Source: Pseudomonas sp. ok272 (GTDB taxonomy: Bacteria; Pseudomonadota; Gammaproteobacteria; Pseudomonadales; Pseudomonadaceae). From it: a stretch of 64,000 nucleotides of DNA. Below the pieces are notes generated by a model that did no database searches, was not told where the DNA came from, and worked only from the letters and a program-made list of their open reading frames with translations. The stretch's first letter is position 1, and the number at the start of each line of letters is the position of its first letter. Positions 55,790 through 64,000 of this stretch are shown piece after piece. A program made the translations under genes and the position numbers. The stretch lies in NCBI RefSeq assembly GCF_900109995.1, contig NZ_FOCB01000009.1:124001-188000 (forward strand), read 5' to 3'.

Positions 55790-56268
55790 TCGATCTGCAA
55801 AAGACCGGCGCCGGCCTTGAGGGGTATGGCCTGCTGTGGGCGCAGTTGGAATCGCTGCTGGCCGATGAGCGTGACTTCATTGCCAATGCCGCGCAGTTCT
55901 CGGCCTTTTTGTTCCATCAACTCGATGACCTGAACTGGGCTGGCTTCTACCTCAACCGTGACGAAGAGTTGGTGCTCGGGCCTTTCCAGGGACAGATAGC
56001 GTGTGTACGTATCGCGTTCGGGCGTGGTGTTTGTGGTGCGGCGGCCGCTACGCGCAGTACCCAGCGGGTCGAGGATGTGCACGCCTTCCCCGGGCATATC
56101 GCCTGCGACAGCGCCTCGAACAGCGAGTTGGTGGTGCCGTTGGTCAAGGACGGGCGGCTGATCGGTGTACTCGATCTGGACAGCCCGTCGCTCGCGCGCT
56201 TCAGCGCCGACGACCAGGCCGGGATCGAGCGTTTGGTCGAGATCTTCCTGCGATTGACCGACTGCTGA
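55786..56268 (+). CDS. msrC: free methionine-(R)-sulfoxide reductase (fRMsr, GAF type)
   Basis: A 160-residue GAF-domain enzyme that reduces free methionine-R-sulfoxide. The family Cys residues appear as IACVRIAFGRGVCGAAAATR and FPGHIACDSASNSELVVPLV; DLDSPSLARFSADDQAG follows. LNWAGFYL is the standard opening. It overlaps the DUF815 stop by four bases (ATGA) and ends one base from the convergent HD-GYP stop. It complements MsrB, which acts on protein-bound methionine. Confidence 0.93.
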   Translation: MIDLQKTGAGLEGYGLLWAQLESLLADERDFIANAAQFSAFLFHQLDDLNWAGFYLNRDEELVLGPFQGQIACVRIAFGRGVCGAAAATRSTQRVEDVHAFPGHIACDSASNSELVVPLVKDGRLIGVLDLDSPSLARFSADDQAGIERLVEIFLRLTDC

Positions 56269-59220
56269 TCAACTGCGCAAGCCTGCTTTGGCGAGCAGGC
56301 TTGCCGGGTCCACGGCATCGACTTGTTGGGGCTCAAGGTACTGGTCAGCGTACTGTTGATAGATTCGCTCCTTGACGAACAACGCAAACAACTGCGGATC
56401 GATGTGCGCATCGCGGCACATAAAGGCCATGATGCCCAGGGCCTCACTCAGGGTCTTGGCTTTCTTATAGGGCCGGTCGGCCGCGGTCAGCGCCTCAAAG
56501 ATATCGGCAATCGCCATCATCCGCGCCGACAGGCTCATTTCTTCACGCTTGAGGCGTTTCGGATAACCGGTGCCATCCATTTTCTCGTGATGCCCTCCGG
56601 CAATTTCCACGACATTGCTCAGGTGGCTGGGGAAGGGCAGGTGACTGAGCATCAGGATGGTCTGGACCATGTGATGATTGATGATGTAGCGCTCTTCACG
56701 GGTCAGGGTACCGCGGGGGATGCTCAGGTTGTAGAGTTCGCCGCGGTTGTACTTGTACGGCGGCACGTCGAGCTTGAAGCCTTGGGGATTGTCGTGTGCG
56801 ATCAGCTCGCTGCTTGCGCGTTCGAACAGGTGCTCGGGTTTATCCGCCAGCAAGGGTTCACTGAACGGTAGGGCAGGCGCAGGCGTACGTGCCTGGCGTC
56901 GGTTTTCCTCCCATGACACGCCCAGGCGATCATCCAGCGTTCGGGTCCAGGTGCGCTGGGCGATGCTTTGCAAGCGTTGCAGATCGGTGTCTGCCATGGC
57001 CTCGGCGCCCAGGTTGCTGCGCGCAACGAACGCGAAGTCGTCGTCGAGGGCGTTCAGCGTTGCCACGCGTTGCTCACTCAATTGCGGCTCGCTGCCGCCG
57101 TTTGCCATGCCTTGCCAGTAGTCGATCCAGGCATCGCGCTTGAGGACTTCGAAGCGGGTCCGGATCTCGTGGATACGGTCGTTGAGTGTTTCCAGCTTGG
57201 TGGCTTTGTCGACCACGTACTCCGGGGTGGTCACTTTGCCGCAATCGTGCAGCCAGGCCGCGATGTGCAGCGCTTCCCACTCGTCGTCGCTGGGTTTGTA
57301 GCCCATGAACTCGGGGGCCTGGCTTGCGGCGGCGGCTTGGGCCAGCATCAAGGTGAGCGCCGGTACGCGCTGACAATGACCACCGGTATAGGGACTCTTG
57401 GCATCGATCGCGCCCGCCAGTAACTGAATGAATGAGTCCATCAATTGCTTTTGCCGGGCCTGCAGGCGCTGGCTTTCGATACTCACGGCCGCTGCGCCGG
57501 AAACCGCCTGAATGAAGGCGATTCGATCCGGGCGTAGCTTATCCAGGTCCGCTTCAGCGCCGGAATCAGCCAGGAGCAGGACCAGCACACCGACGGTTTC
57601 GTTGTGGCGGTTGTGCAAGCGAATCCCGATCAGGTGAACGCTAGGGCATTTGATTTCCAGCAACACGCGTTGCAGATCGCCCGCCTGCTCGAAGCCAAGG
57701 GTGGTCACCAATGAGTTCTGGCTGAGCAGCGACTGGAGCCAGGGATGACTGTGAGGTGCGTCCGGGTCATGGCCCTTGATGTCGAATGCGGCAAGGGCCT
57801 GGGGTTGGTCGTCGATGATCAGCCCGTAGGGCTCCAATCGGTTGCCATCGTTGGCGCTGAGGTAGATCAACCCAGCCCGGGCCTGGCCAATCTTCACCGT
57901 TTCAAACAGCACCCGTTGCAACAGGGGTTCGAGACGGGTCTGCGCCGAAAGGCTGTCAGTGATTTTGAAGAAGCTGGCCAGGGTGTCTTTCATGCGTGCC
58001 ATCGAGACACTGAGTTGGTCGACTTCCAGTACGGGGGAACGTCGGGTGACGGGATAGTTGAAGTCGAAGCTACGGATGGCGTCGGCCTCCTGGACTAGGG
58101 CCCGCAGGGGCTTGACCAGGACCCTGGAGGTCAACCAGCCCAATGGCAGGCAGAGCAGCAAGGTTGCCAGGGTGATCAACGCACCGTGCCAGCGCATGCG
58201 ATAGGCGTCGGCCAGGAGTTCCTCTTCGGGAACCATGATGGCCAGTTCCAGGCCCTGTGGCCCGCCCTCCTGAAGGCTGGTGCGGGTAAAAATCCAGGGA
58301 TGACCGGCAACGCTCAACCGTTTGTCATGGCTGTTGGTGTTGTCGAGCAACGCTGCCAATGCCGGGCTCAGGTCCCGGACTTTGGCCAGGTGTGCGCCCT
58401 GGCCAGCGACAATCAACGGGTTACTGTTGGAGTAGGCAATTGCGTTCGCCTGGCCATCGAACAGTACGACTTCGGTGTTGGGGGTCACTTGATGTTCGGC
58501 CAGCGTCGCGGACAGTTGGGCCAAGGTCAGGTCGGCGGCGATCACGGTGTTGGGGCTGCCATGGCGGGCGAGGGTGGTGCCGATGTTGTGGGTGGAGAAG
58601 AAAATGTAGGGCTCGGTGGTGATCTGGTCGGTGTTGCGGCTTGCCTTGCCGAACCAGGCGCGGATACGCGGGTCGTAAGCCTCGTCGGGGTTTTCCCGGC
58701 GTTCGAGCAGGGCCAGCGATGGATCGTAGAACAGTGACTCAGAGCGCACATTCGCACCGGGAACACCACGCTCGATGCTCCAGACTTGATAGGCGGCGCC
58801 TTCAGGCGCCTTGAGGGTTTGCTTCAGCGGGTCGTTGCGCAGTGGGCGAACCATGAAAAAATCGCCATTGGCATACCCGACATACAGCGATGCGAGCTCG
58901 GGGGTGTCCTTGAGTGCTTGCGTGAAGGGCTTGAGCAACGCCAAGCGCTGCTCAAGGTTGGTGGCCTCTACCGAGGGGCTGCCTACCAACAAGCTCAACA
59001 GGTGACGAATGGGCCGGTAGGTGTTTTGCAGGTCAAGGCGCACACCCTGCTCGATACGTTCGAACAGCTTTTCACTGCTGGAGAGGATGATCCGGGTAGT
59101 TTGCCGATAATTGAACACGCCCAGCACCACGCCTGTGAGCAGCAGTAGCAAGGTAAACATGACGCTGATGTGCACGTGCAGCGGGAATCGACGTTGGTCC
59201 GGGCGCGGTGGGCTGGTCAT
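56269..59220 (-). CDS. Cache-HAMP-GAF-HD-GYP protein, putative c-di-GMP phosphodiesterase
   Basis: A membrane signalling protein of about 983 residues: one helix (VHISVMFTLLLLLTGVVLGV), a periplasmic Cache domain of about 300 residues, a second helix (GALITLATLLLCLPLGWLTS), HAMP, GAF and a C-terminal HD domain. HD signature: TGGHCQRVPALTLMLAQAAA, HIAAWLHDCGKVTTPEYVVD and HHEKMDGTGYPKRL, so the GYP motif is present; a long insertion follows the HD pair. MTSPPRPDQ at 59220 follows GGAGACACCTGCA. c-di-GMP hydrolysis is a family inference. Confidence 0.88.
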   Translation of the reverse strand: MTSPPRPDQRRFPLHVHISVMFTLLLLLTGVVLGVFNYRQTTRIILSSSEKLFERIEQGVRLDLQNTYRPIRHLLSLLVGSPSVEATNLEQRLALLKPFTQALKDTPELASLYVGYANGDFFMVRPLRNDPLKQTLKAPEGAAYQVWSIERGVPGANVRSESLFYDPSLALLERRENPDEAYDPRIRAWFGKASRNTDQITTEPYIFFSTHNIGTTLARHGSPNTVIAADLTLAQLSATLAEHQVTPNTEVVLFDGQANAIAYSNSNPLIVAGQGAHLAKVRDLSPALAALLDNTNSHDKRLSVAGHPWIFTRTSLQEGGPQGLELAIMVPEEELLADAYRMRWHGALITLATLLLCLPLGWLTSRVLVKPLRALVQEADAIRSFDFNYPVTRRSPVLEVDQLSVSMARMKDTLASFFKITDSLSAQTRLEPLLQRVLFETVKIGQARAGLIYLSANDGNRLEPYGLIIDDQPQALAAFDIKGHDPDAPHSHPWLQSLLSQNSLVTTLGFEQAGDLQRVLLEIKCPSVHLIGIRLHNRHNETVGVLVLLLADSGAEADLDKLRPDRIAFIQAVSGAAAVSIESQRLQARQKQLMDSFIQLLAGAIDAKSPYTGGHCQRVPALTLMLAQAAAASQAPEFMGYKPSDDEWEALHIAAWLHDCGKVTTPEYVVDKATKLETLNDRIHEIRTRFEVLKRDAWIDYWQGMANGGSEPQLSEQRVATLNALDDDFAFVARSNLGAEAMADTDLQRLQSIAQRTWTRTLDDRLGVSWEENRRQARTPAPALPFSEPLLADKPEHLFERASSELIAHDNPQGFKLDVPPYKYNRGELYNLSIPRGTLTREERYIINHHMVQTILMLSHLPFPSHLSNVVEIAGGHHEKMDGTGYPKRLKREEMSLSARMMAIADIFEALTAADRPYKKAKTLSEALGIMAFMCRDAHIDPQLFALFVKERIYQQYADQYLEPQQVDAVDPASLLAKAGLRS

Positions 59221-59279
59221 TGCAGGTGTCTCCATGGTCGGTACGCACGCCACTGCGACCAAGCATAGTTAAGGCAAGA

Positions 59280-62200
59280 TCAGTCTGCCTTGATTCCTCC
59301 ATCTTTCTGGTGGTGGTGAATATCGAGCTGCCTTTGCAAGGCTTGCTCCAGTGCCTGGATGGCCTGTTGTATCGCATGGCGGCGGGTTTCGAGTTGGTCC
59401 TGGGGCAAGCGTTCGTGGCACATCCGCTCCAGTGCTTCGCAGCTGTCCATCAAGCGTGAGGCCGCGACAATGCGCGCTGCGCCCTTGATCTTGTGTGCGA
59501 GGTCGATAAAGTCCTGCCGATTGCCGTCCAGCGGTAGCGCCAGTAGCTCCTCAAGGTCCAGGCGATTGCTGTTGAGCAGTTCGGTGAGCAGCCGCTGAGC
59601 CAACGTCGGGTCACCTGCGGTCAGTGATCGCAGACTGTCCATGCTGAAGGCCTGGTTACAGGCCAGCGGTTCGAGCGTGCGAAGGTGCTGGCTGAGGGTC
59701 GCCAGGCTGATGGGTTTGAACAGGCAGTCGTCCATGCCGGTATCGCGGCATCGCTGTTTTTCTTCAGGTTGGGCGTTGGCGGTGAAGCCCAGTACAGTGC
59801 AGGCTGGGCGTTGTTCATCCTGTTCAAGGCGGCGGATGGCCTGGGTGAGTTGGTATCCGTTCATTACAGGCATGTTGCAGTCGGCGATCACCAGGTCGAA
59901 GCAGCCGTCTTTCCAGGCATGTAAACCCTCTTCACCGTTGTTGGCCGTCACGCACTGATGTCCCAGGTAGCCCAATTGTTCGCACATCAGCAGACGATTG
60001 GCCGGATGGTCATCGACCACCAAGACCTTGAGGGGCGTTTGTGTACCGATGATGTCTGCTTCTGGCGCCTCTTCGCTGACCTGGTCGGGCAGGGCGCTCA
60101 TCGGTAGGCACACCCGGACTTGCGTGCCGACCCCGAGTTCGCTGGTCAGGTGCAGGCTGCCGCCCATCATCTCGCACAGGTTGCGGCAAATCACCAACCC
60201 CAGGCCGGCACCACTTCGGGCCATTTGCCCGCTGTTGTCAGCCTGGGAGAAGGGCTGGAACAAGCGTCGCTGATCGGCTTCGCTAATGCCGACCCCGGTA
60301 TCGGCGACCTGCAACTGCATTTCCAACTGATCAGGTTCCGCAGCCTGTTGCAGCAACAACGTGACATTGACCTCGCCCTGGGCGGTGAATTTGATCGCAT
60401 TGCTGATCAGGTTGGACAGAATCTGCTTGAGGCGCAGCGGGTCCGTCAGAACGTCGGGCTGTTCGGCGGCCGCGGGAAACGCCAGGACCAGGCGCAGGTT
60501 TTTTTGTCGGGCCAGGCCGTCAAATACTTGCACGACAGCTTCCACCGTCTTGCCCAGGTTGACGCGCTCCGGTACGAGGCTCAAGCGTCCGGATTCGATT
60601 CGGGCAATGTCGAGGATGTCACCAATCAGCCCCAGCAGGTCCTTGGCCGAACTGTAGGCCGTTTCGATGGCCGGACGATCGACGTGGTCCCGGTCGGCGC
60701 GCTTGAGTGTCAGTTCGAGCATGCCGATCACGGCGTTCATCGGCGTGCGGATTTCATGGCTCATGGTTGCCAGGAAGGTGCTTTTGGCCCGGTTCGCTTC
60801 ATCCGCTTGTTCTTTGGCGCATCGCAGTTCCTCGAACAATTGGCGCCGCTCACTGATGTCGATCCAGCCACCGATGATGCCCTGGACCTCGCCTGTCGAG
60901 TCCCTGTAGGGCAAGACCCAGTGATAGATCGTCAGGTCCTTGCCGCCAATGTGCAGCGATCGATCGACAATCAACGGCGTCCCTTCGGCCATGACGCGTT
61001 GGTAGTCTGCCTGGAACTCCTGGGCTTCAAAGGCATTGCTTAGGGTCCCATGCATGACGCCTTTGCCGATTACGTCTTCGCGCCTCGCGCAAAAAGCGGC
61101 CAGATAGCTGTCGTTGCAACTGACCAGCAGCCCGTCGCGATCACGGACATAAATGGGATGGGGCGTACCGTTGACCAGCGTGCGCATGAACTCGAACTGG
61201 TCATGAAGCGCGCGCTCGGCCTTTTGTCGCTGCTTGATCTGTCGACGCATATGGGTGTTCCAGGCCAGTAGCACCAGCAACATCAGGCTACTGCCCGCGA
61301 TGACTTGATAAAACAGGCGATGGTAGGTGCGCCAGGCGCTGTTGGCAGCGCCCGTGTAGCCACGCCAGCGGCTATTGATGATGCCCAACTCGTCAGGGGC
61401 GATGCTCAGCAGGGCTTTGTCGAGGATTGAGTTCAGCTCCGGGGCGTCGCTCGCCGTTGCCAGCGAAAAGGCGGCTTGCTGAGTGCCCAGGGTTGCGCTG
61501 ATCTGCAGTTGGTCCTCGAAGGGTTGTGATGAGACAAAGTAGTTGGCGACCACCAGTGAGCTGACGGCCCCCTCGACCTGGCCCTTGGCGAGCAATGCGA
61601 CGGCGCTGAAGGTATCCGGTGTTTCGACCAGGTGGATCGCGGGGTGCTGATTGCGCAGGTAGTCGAGCAGCGGACTGCCCTGGATGATAGCCAGGCTCTT
61701 GCCGTCCAGTTGTTCGAGGCTCAGGGGGTTGGTATCGGTCTTGCGGGTAAGCAGTACGAATGAGTTCTCCAGGTAGGGACGGGTGAAACTCAAGAGTGCC
61801 TCGCGCTCGGTGCTGGGCATTATCGCGGCGATCAGGTCAACGCGATGGTCTTGTACTTGCTGGATCATTTCGCGGTCGCTGGTACTGCGTTGAACCTCGA
61901 AGCGTAAACCGGTGCGCAGCCTGATCAGTTCCAGAAGATCGGCGGCGATCCCCCTGAACGCTCCGTCGGCATCAAAAAAGGTGAGAGGGGCGAACGTTTC
62001 GTTGATCGCAACGCGAACGACGGGATGTTGCGCCAGCCAGCGCTGTTCACGGTCGGTCAATTGCAGCTTGTGATCTGTCAGAAGAATATCGCTGCCGGCA
62101 CTCCAGCGTTTGGCAATGTTTTCCCGTTCGCTGGTGGGGACCTGCTCAAGCACCGCGTTGAGGATTTGCAGCAGGGGCTGATTGTCTTTCAGTACCGCGA

Positions 62201-62933
62201 AGCTGAACCCGTGCGCCTCGTGCTTGCCGAAATTGGCCATCCGAACGTTGTTCAGATACCCCTTGTTGATCATGTAGTGGGTTGAAATGGTATCGCCAAG
62301 AAAGACGTCGGCCTGGTCGAACGCGACGGCGTTGATGGCGTTCTGGTAAGACGGGTATGAGGTAATGATGGCCTTGGGATAGAGCTTTTCAACTTCATCT
62401 CGCGGCAGGTAGTGATAGACCATGCTCAGGCGCATCCCGGCAAGGCCGTCCGTGAGCGAGCGGGTCTCGGCATCCCGCGTGACCAGAACGGGCTGGTCGA
62501 TGGCATAGGGGGTCGACAGTTCGATGCCCGATTGCCTGGCCTCGAATCCATTGGACGTGCCAAGCAGGTCGATCTGGCCATCCTCCAGCGCCTGCATGGC
62601 CGCCTCTCGTGAGAGATAGCGACGGACCTTGATGGGTAAGCCGATGGTATTGCCGAGAATGCCTGCGTAGTCGGCGGTAATCCCCTCGTATTCGCGTCCG
62701 TTGGTCATCAAGTCAAAAGGTGGGTAGTCGGGCGCGGATGTCCCCAGGATCAGTTCGCGTTTGCTCTGTATCCATGGGTATTTTGAGGGGTCGAATTGGA
62801 TCTCCATATGACGGGTCGCCGAGCGACTGAGCAGCGTGTAGTTGGCAACGCCAGTGTCGGCAATCGACACCGGAGTACTCAGGAAAAATCCCGTGCTCAA
62901 ATACAGTAAATAGTCCTTTAAACGCTTGGGCAT
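59280..62933 (-). CDS. BvgS/EvgS/RocS-like unorthodox sensor histidine kinase
   Basis: About 1217 residues: signal region (YLLYLSTGFFLSTPVSIA), two periplasmic SBP_bac_3 domains (LILGTSAPDYPPFDLMTNGR, VRVAINETFAPLTFFDADGA), a membrane helix (LFYQVIAGSSLMLLVLLAW), PAS, HisKA with His726 (LATMSHEIRTPMNAVIGM), HATPase, a receiver with Asp1018 (LVIADCNMPVMNGY) and HPt with His1147 (IDLAHKIKGAARIVAA). This is the full BvgS phosphorelay. ATG 62933 follows GAGAACCAGG; GTG 62945 overlaps the regulator's stop and is possible. It pairs with the upstream LuxR-type regulator. The ligand of the Venus-flytrap domains is unknown. Confidence 0.93.
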   Translation of the reverse strand: MPKRLKDYLLYLSTGFFLSTPVSIADTGVANYTLLSRSATRHMEIQFDPSKYPWIQSKRELILGTSAPDYPPFDLMTNGREYEGITADYAGILGNTIGLPIKVRRYLSREAAMQALEDGQIDLLGTSNGFEARQSGIELSTPYAIDQPVLVTRDAETRSLTDGLAGMRLSMVYHYLPRDEVEKLYPKAIITSYPSYQNAINAVAFDQADVFLGDTISTHYMINKGYLNNVRMANFGKHEAHGFSFAVLKDNQPLLQILNAVLEQVPTSERENIAKRWSAGSDILLTDHKLQLTDREQRWLAQHPVVRVAINETFAPLTFFDADGAFRGIAADLLELIRLRTGLRFEVQRSTSDREMIQQVQDHRVDLIAAIMPSTEREALLSFTRPYLENSFVLLTRKTDTNPLSLEQLDGKSLAIIQGSPLLDYLRNQHPAIHLVETPDTFSAVALLAKGQVEGAVSSLVVANYFVSSQPFEDQLQISATLGTQQAAFSLATASDAPELNSILDKALLSIAPDELGIINSRWRGYTGAANSAWRTYHRLFYQVIAGSSLMLLVLLAWNTHMRRQIKQRQKAERALHDQFEFMRTLVNGTPHPIYVRDRDGLLVSCNDSYLAAFCARREDVIGKGVMHGTLSNAFEAQEFQADYQRVMAEGTPLIVDRSLHIGGKDLTIYHWVLPYRDSTGEVQGIIGGWIDISERRQLFEELRCAKEQADEANRAKSTFLATMSHEIRTPMNAVIGMLELTLKRADRDHVDRPAIETAYSSAKDLLGLIGDILDIARIESGRLSLVPERVNLGKTVEAVVQVFDGLARQKNLRLVLAFPAAAEQPDVLTDPLRLKQILSNLISNAIKFTAQGEVNVTLLLQQAAEPDQLEMQLQVADTGVGISEADQRRLFQPFSQADNSGQMARSGAGLGLVICRNLCEMMGGSLHLTSELGVGTQVRVCLPMSALPDQVSEEAPEADIIGTQTPLKVLVVDDHPANRLLMCEQLGYLGHQCVTANNGEEGLHAWKDGCFDLVIADCNMPVMNGYQLTQAIRRLEQDEQRPACTVLGFTANAQPEEKQRCRDTGMDDCLFKPISLATLSQHLRTLEPLACNQAFSMDSLRSLTAGDPTLAQRLLTELLNSNRLDLEELLALPLDGNRQDFIDLAHKIKGAARIVAASRLMDSCEALERMCHERLPQDQLETRRHAIQQAIQALEQALQRQLDIHHHQKDGGIKAD

Positions 62934-62941
62934 CCTGGTTC

Positions 62942-63568
62942 TCACACTAGCGCGTTTCGTTTTGCCATCTCAATCAGCTCGACCAAGGACTGGGCTTTGA
63001 GTTTCTGCATAAGCCGTTTTTTGTAGGTGCTGACGGTCTTGTTGCTGAGAAACATGCCCTTGGCAATTTCCTTGTTGGTTCGACCTTGGGCAAACAGTTG
63101 TAAAACCATCAGCTCCCGGTCATTCACCGACTTGAAAAGTTCGAGTTCGGCGTATTGCTGGTCATCGCTGTGTACTGGGTTAAGCGCTTGGCTGGGGAAG
63201 TAGTTGTAGCCAGACAATACGGCCTTGATCGCACTGACCAGTTCGCTGAGCGCTTCTCGCTTGCAGACATATCCACAGGCACCGGATTGCATGCAGCGGA
63301 TTCCGAAAAGCGTGGGTGTCTGTGCGGTCAATACCAGTGTTTTGATCGGGGTGCTCATTGCGTTGAAGCGAGAGAGTATTTCCAGCCCGTCAAGTTTTGG
63401 GATGCCAATATCGAGGATGATCAAGTCTGGCATACACTCACGAATCATCTGCATTGCGTCGACACCGTTGTCGGATTCACCGACGACTTTGTAACCCTCA
63501 TGTTCCAGCAACATGCGGACTGCCAAGCGAATGACTGGGTGATCGTCGACAATAAAAACTGAGTTCAT
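62942..63568 (-). CDS. BvgA/RocA1-like response regulator (NarL/LuxR family)
   Basis: A 208-residue regulator. The receiver opens SVFIVDDHPVIRLAVRMLLE, has the phospho-acceptor Asp in LIILDIGIPKLDGLEIL and Lys in YVCKREALSEL. The LuxR helix-turn-helix is VNDRELMVLQLFAQGRTNKE, then MFLSNKTVSTYKKRLMQKL. ATG 63568 follows TTAGGGACTTGATT. Its stop meets the kinase start, so the two form an operon. The receiver closely matches BvgA, EvgA and RocA1 types. Confidence 0.93.
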   Translation of the reverse strand: MNSVFIVDDHPVIRLAVRMLLEHEGYKVVGESDNGVDAMQMIRECMPDLIILDIGIPKLDGLEILSRFNAMSTPIKTLVLTAQTPTLFGIRCMQSGACGYVCKREALSELVSAIKAVLSGYNYFPSQALNPVHSDDQQYAELELFKSVNDRELMVLQLFAQGRTNKEIAKGMFLSNKTVSTYKKRLMQKLKAQSLVELIEMAKRNALV

Positions 63569-63829
63569 AATCAAGTCCCTAACATGCGCAAATAAGGCGA
63601 GCACCTTAGCTCAGATAAAGGAAGCGACGTATGAACCGACGGGGTCAAGGGTGCAATATAGGATATTTCCTACAATAAAAAAGGTAAGGTACTACATGTA
63701 AACTAGAGATGCGGCAAAGAAGATGGGGTTTACAGCCATCTGTCAGCCGGGGTGCATGCTTTTATCTTGTAGGAGAGTTACGATTTGATGTGGGTTCGTG
63801 TGGTCTGTTGTGTCGGTGTTGAATGAGGT
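63569..63829. other. AT-rich intergenic region upstream of the BvgA-like gene
   Basis: No gene. AT-rich tracts (ACAATAAAAAAGGTAAGG near 63672-63690) suit a promoter for the two-component operon on the minus strand, but no confident -35/-10 pair was assigned. Confidence 0.45.
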
Positions 63830-64000
63830 TCAATGCTTTTTGTTGTTGTTTGCGTCAGTAGGCGTCAGCAAGTTTAAGAATTCCGATTGTTTCAACGGTT
63901 TTGGCAAATAGCCCAGTAGTGGAAGGCGTTGTTCGTGTGCCCGCTGCTTGAGTGTGTCCAGTTCATTCGAGTCAAGGCTGCTCAGCAGAATGGCGTACTG
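63830..64000 (-). CDS. C-terminal end of a response regulator receiver domain, cut by window edge
   Basis: Minus-strand frame open from the window edge: QYAILLSSLDSNELDTLKQR, then AHEQRLPLLGYLPKPLKQSE, ending TDANNNKKH. The LPKPL segment has the Lys-Pro of a receiver domain. The polypeptide ends right after the receiver, so it is REC-only or has REC at its C-terminus; 5' sequence is missing. A RocR-like REC-EAL protein would have the EAL domain after this point, so that is not supported. Confidence 0.7.
   Translation of the reverse strand, partial: QYAILLSSLDSNELDTLKQRAHEQRLPLLGYLPKPLKQSEFLNLLTPTDANNNKKH

Noticed and set aside
63569..64000. Possible RocR-type REC-EAL gene at the right edge
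   Set aside because: The visible frame ends directly after the receiver motif LPKPL, leaving no room for an EAL domain.

Overview
The window comes from a Pseudomonas of the P. fluorescens group. It is GC-rich, carries five inverted REP pairs built on a GTGGGAGCGAGCCTGCTCGCGA core, encodes an OprI lipoprotein and an EF-P with Arg32 next to its arginine rhamnosyltransferase EarP, and its gene order from the free-methionine sulfoxide reductase to the MltF-like transglycosylase is the one I remember for the PA2822-PA2867 segment of P. aeruginosa. Organism and synteny are inferences from memory; no database search was made.

Layout. 1-3.2 kb is the decayed end of an O-antigen type island: a GT2 glycosyltransferase, a 940-bp IS5-family element flanked by CTAG on both sides, and a remnant of an older IS5-like transposase in which that element appears to sit. 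3.2-6.6 kb holds wbpM, a ComEA-like HhH protein, a TetR regulator and a DUF2897 protein. 6.87-14.9 kb is the complete kdpFABC-kdpDE potassium system. 15-31 kb is core genome: patatin, CHAD, thioesterase, MCP, TatD, MltF-like transglycosylase, DoxX, a possible leader-regulated small gene, greB, the YbbA/YbbP exporter divergent from tesA, an L,D-transpeptidase and oprI. 31-42.5 kb contains two DAHP synthases of different classes, PilZ, thioredoxin-like, 5'-nucleotidase, cysB, earP-efp, a sulfite exporter and a broken LysR gene. 42.6-50.6 kb has a spermidine synthase-like protein, a crotonase, the DEAD-box helicase deaD with a structured leader, a DODA dioxygenase, tpm, htpX and alaA. 50.8-56.3 kb is a redox repair and sensing cluster: msrB, gpx, an OspR-like MarR regulator, a SagS-like hybrid kinase, a DUF815 ATPase and fRMsr. 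56.3-64 kb is signalling: a Cache/HD-GYP protein, a BvgS/RocS-like unorthodox kinase with its BvgA/RocA-like regulator, and the tail of a receiver-domain protein cut by the window edge.

How parts work together. KdpD-KdpE should control kdpFABC through a KdpE-like site before kdpF. EarP modifies EF-P. MsrB, Gpx, the peroxide-sensing MarR protein and fRMsr form an oxidative repair group. The last block joins c-di-GMP turnover (HD-GYP) to a BvgS-type phosphorelay.

Most unusual features: a 167-bp fold-back MITE between ospR and sagS whose ends supply the stop codon of ospR and the last residues and stop of sagS; an IS whose transposase uses the flanking CTAG for its own stop; a structured leader with a promoter and a ribosome-site hairpin before the 23.7 kb gene; a hairpin that includes the start codon of deaD; and a 31-codon Cys-rich ORF coupled between a thioredoxin-like gene and a 5'-nucleotidase. 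No tRNA, rRNA or CRISPR array was seen.
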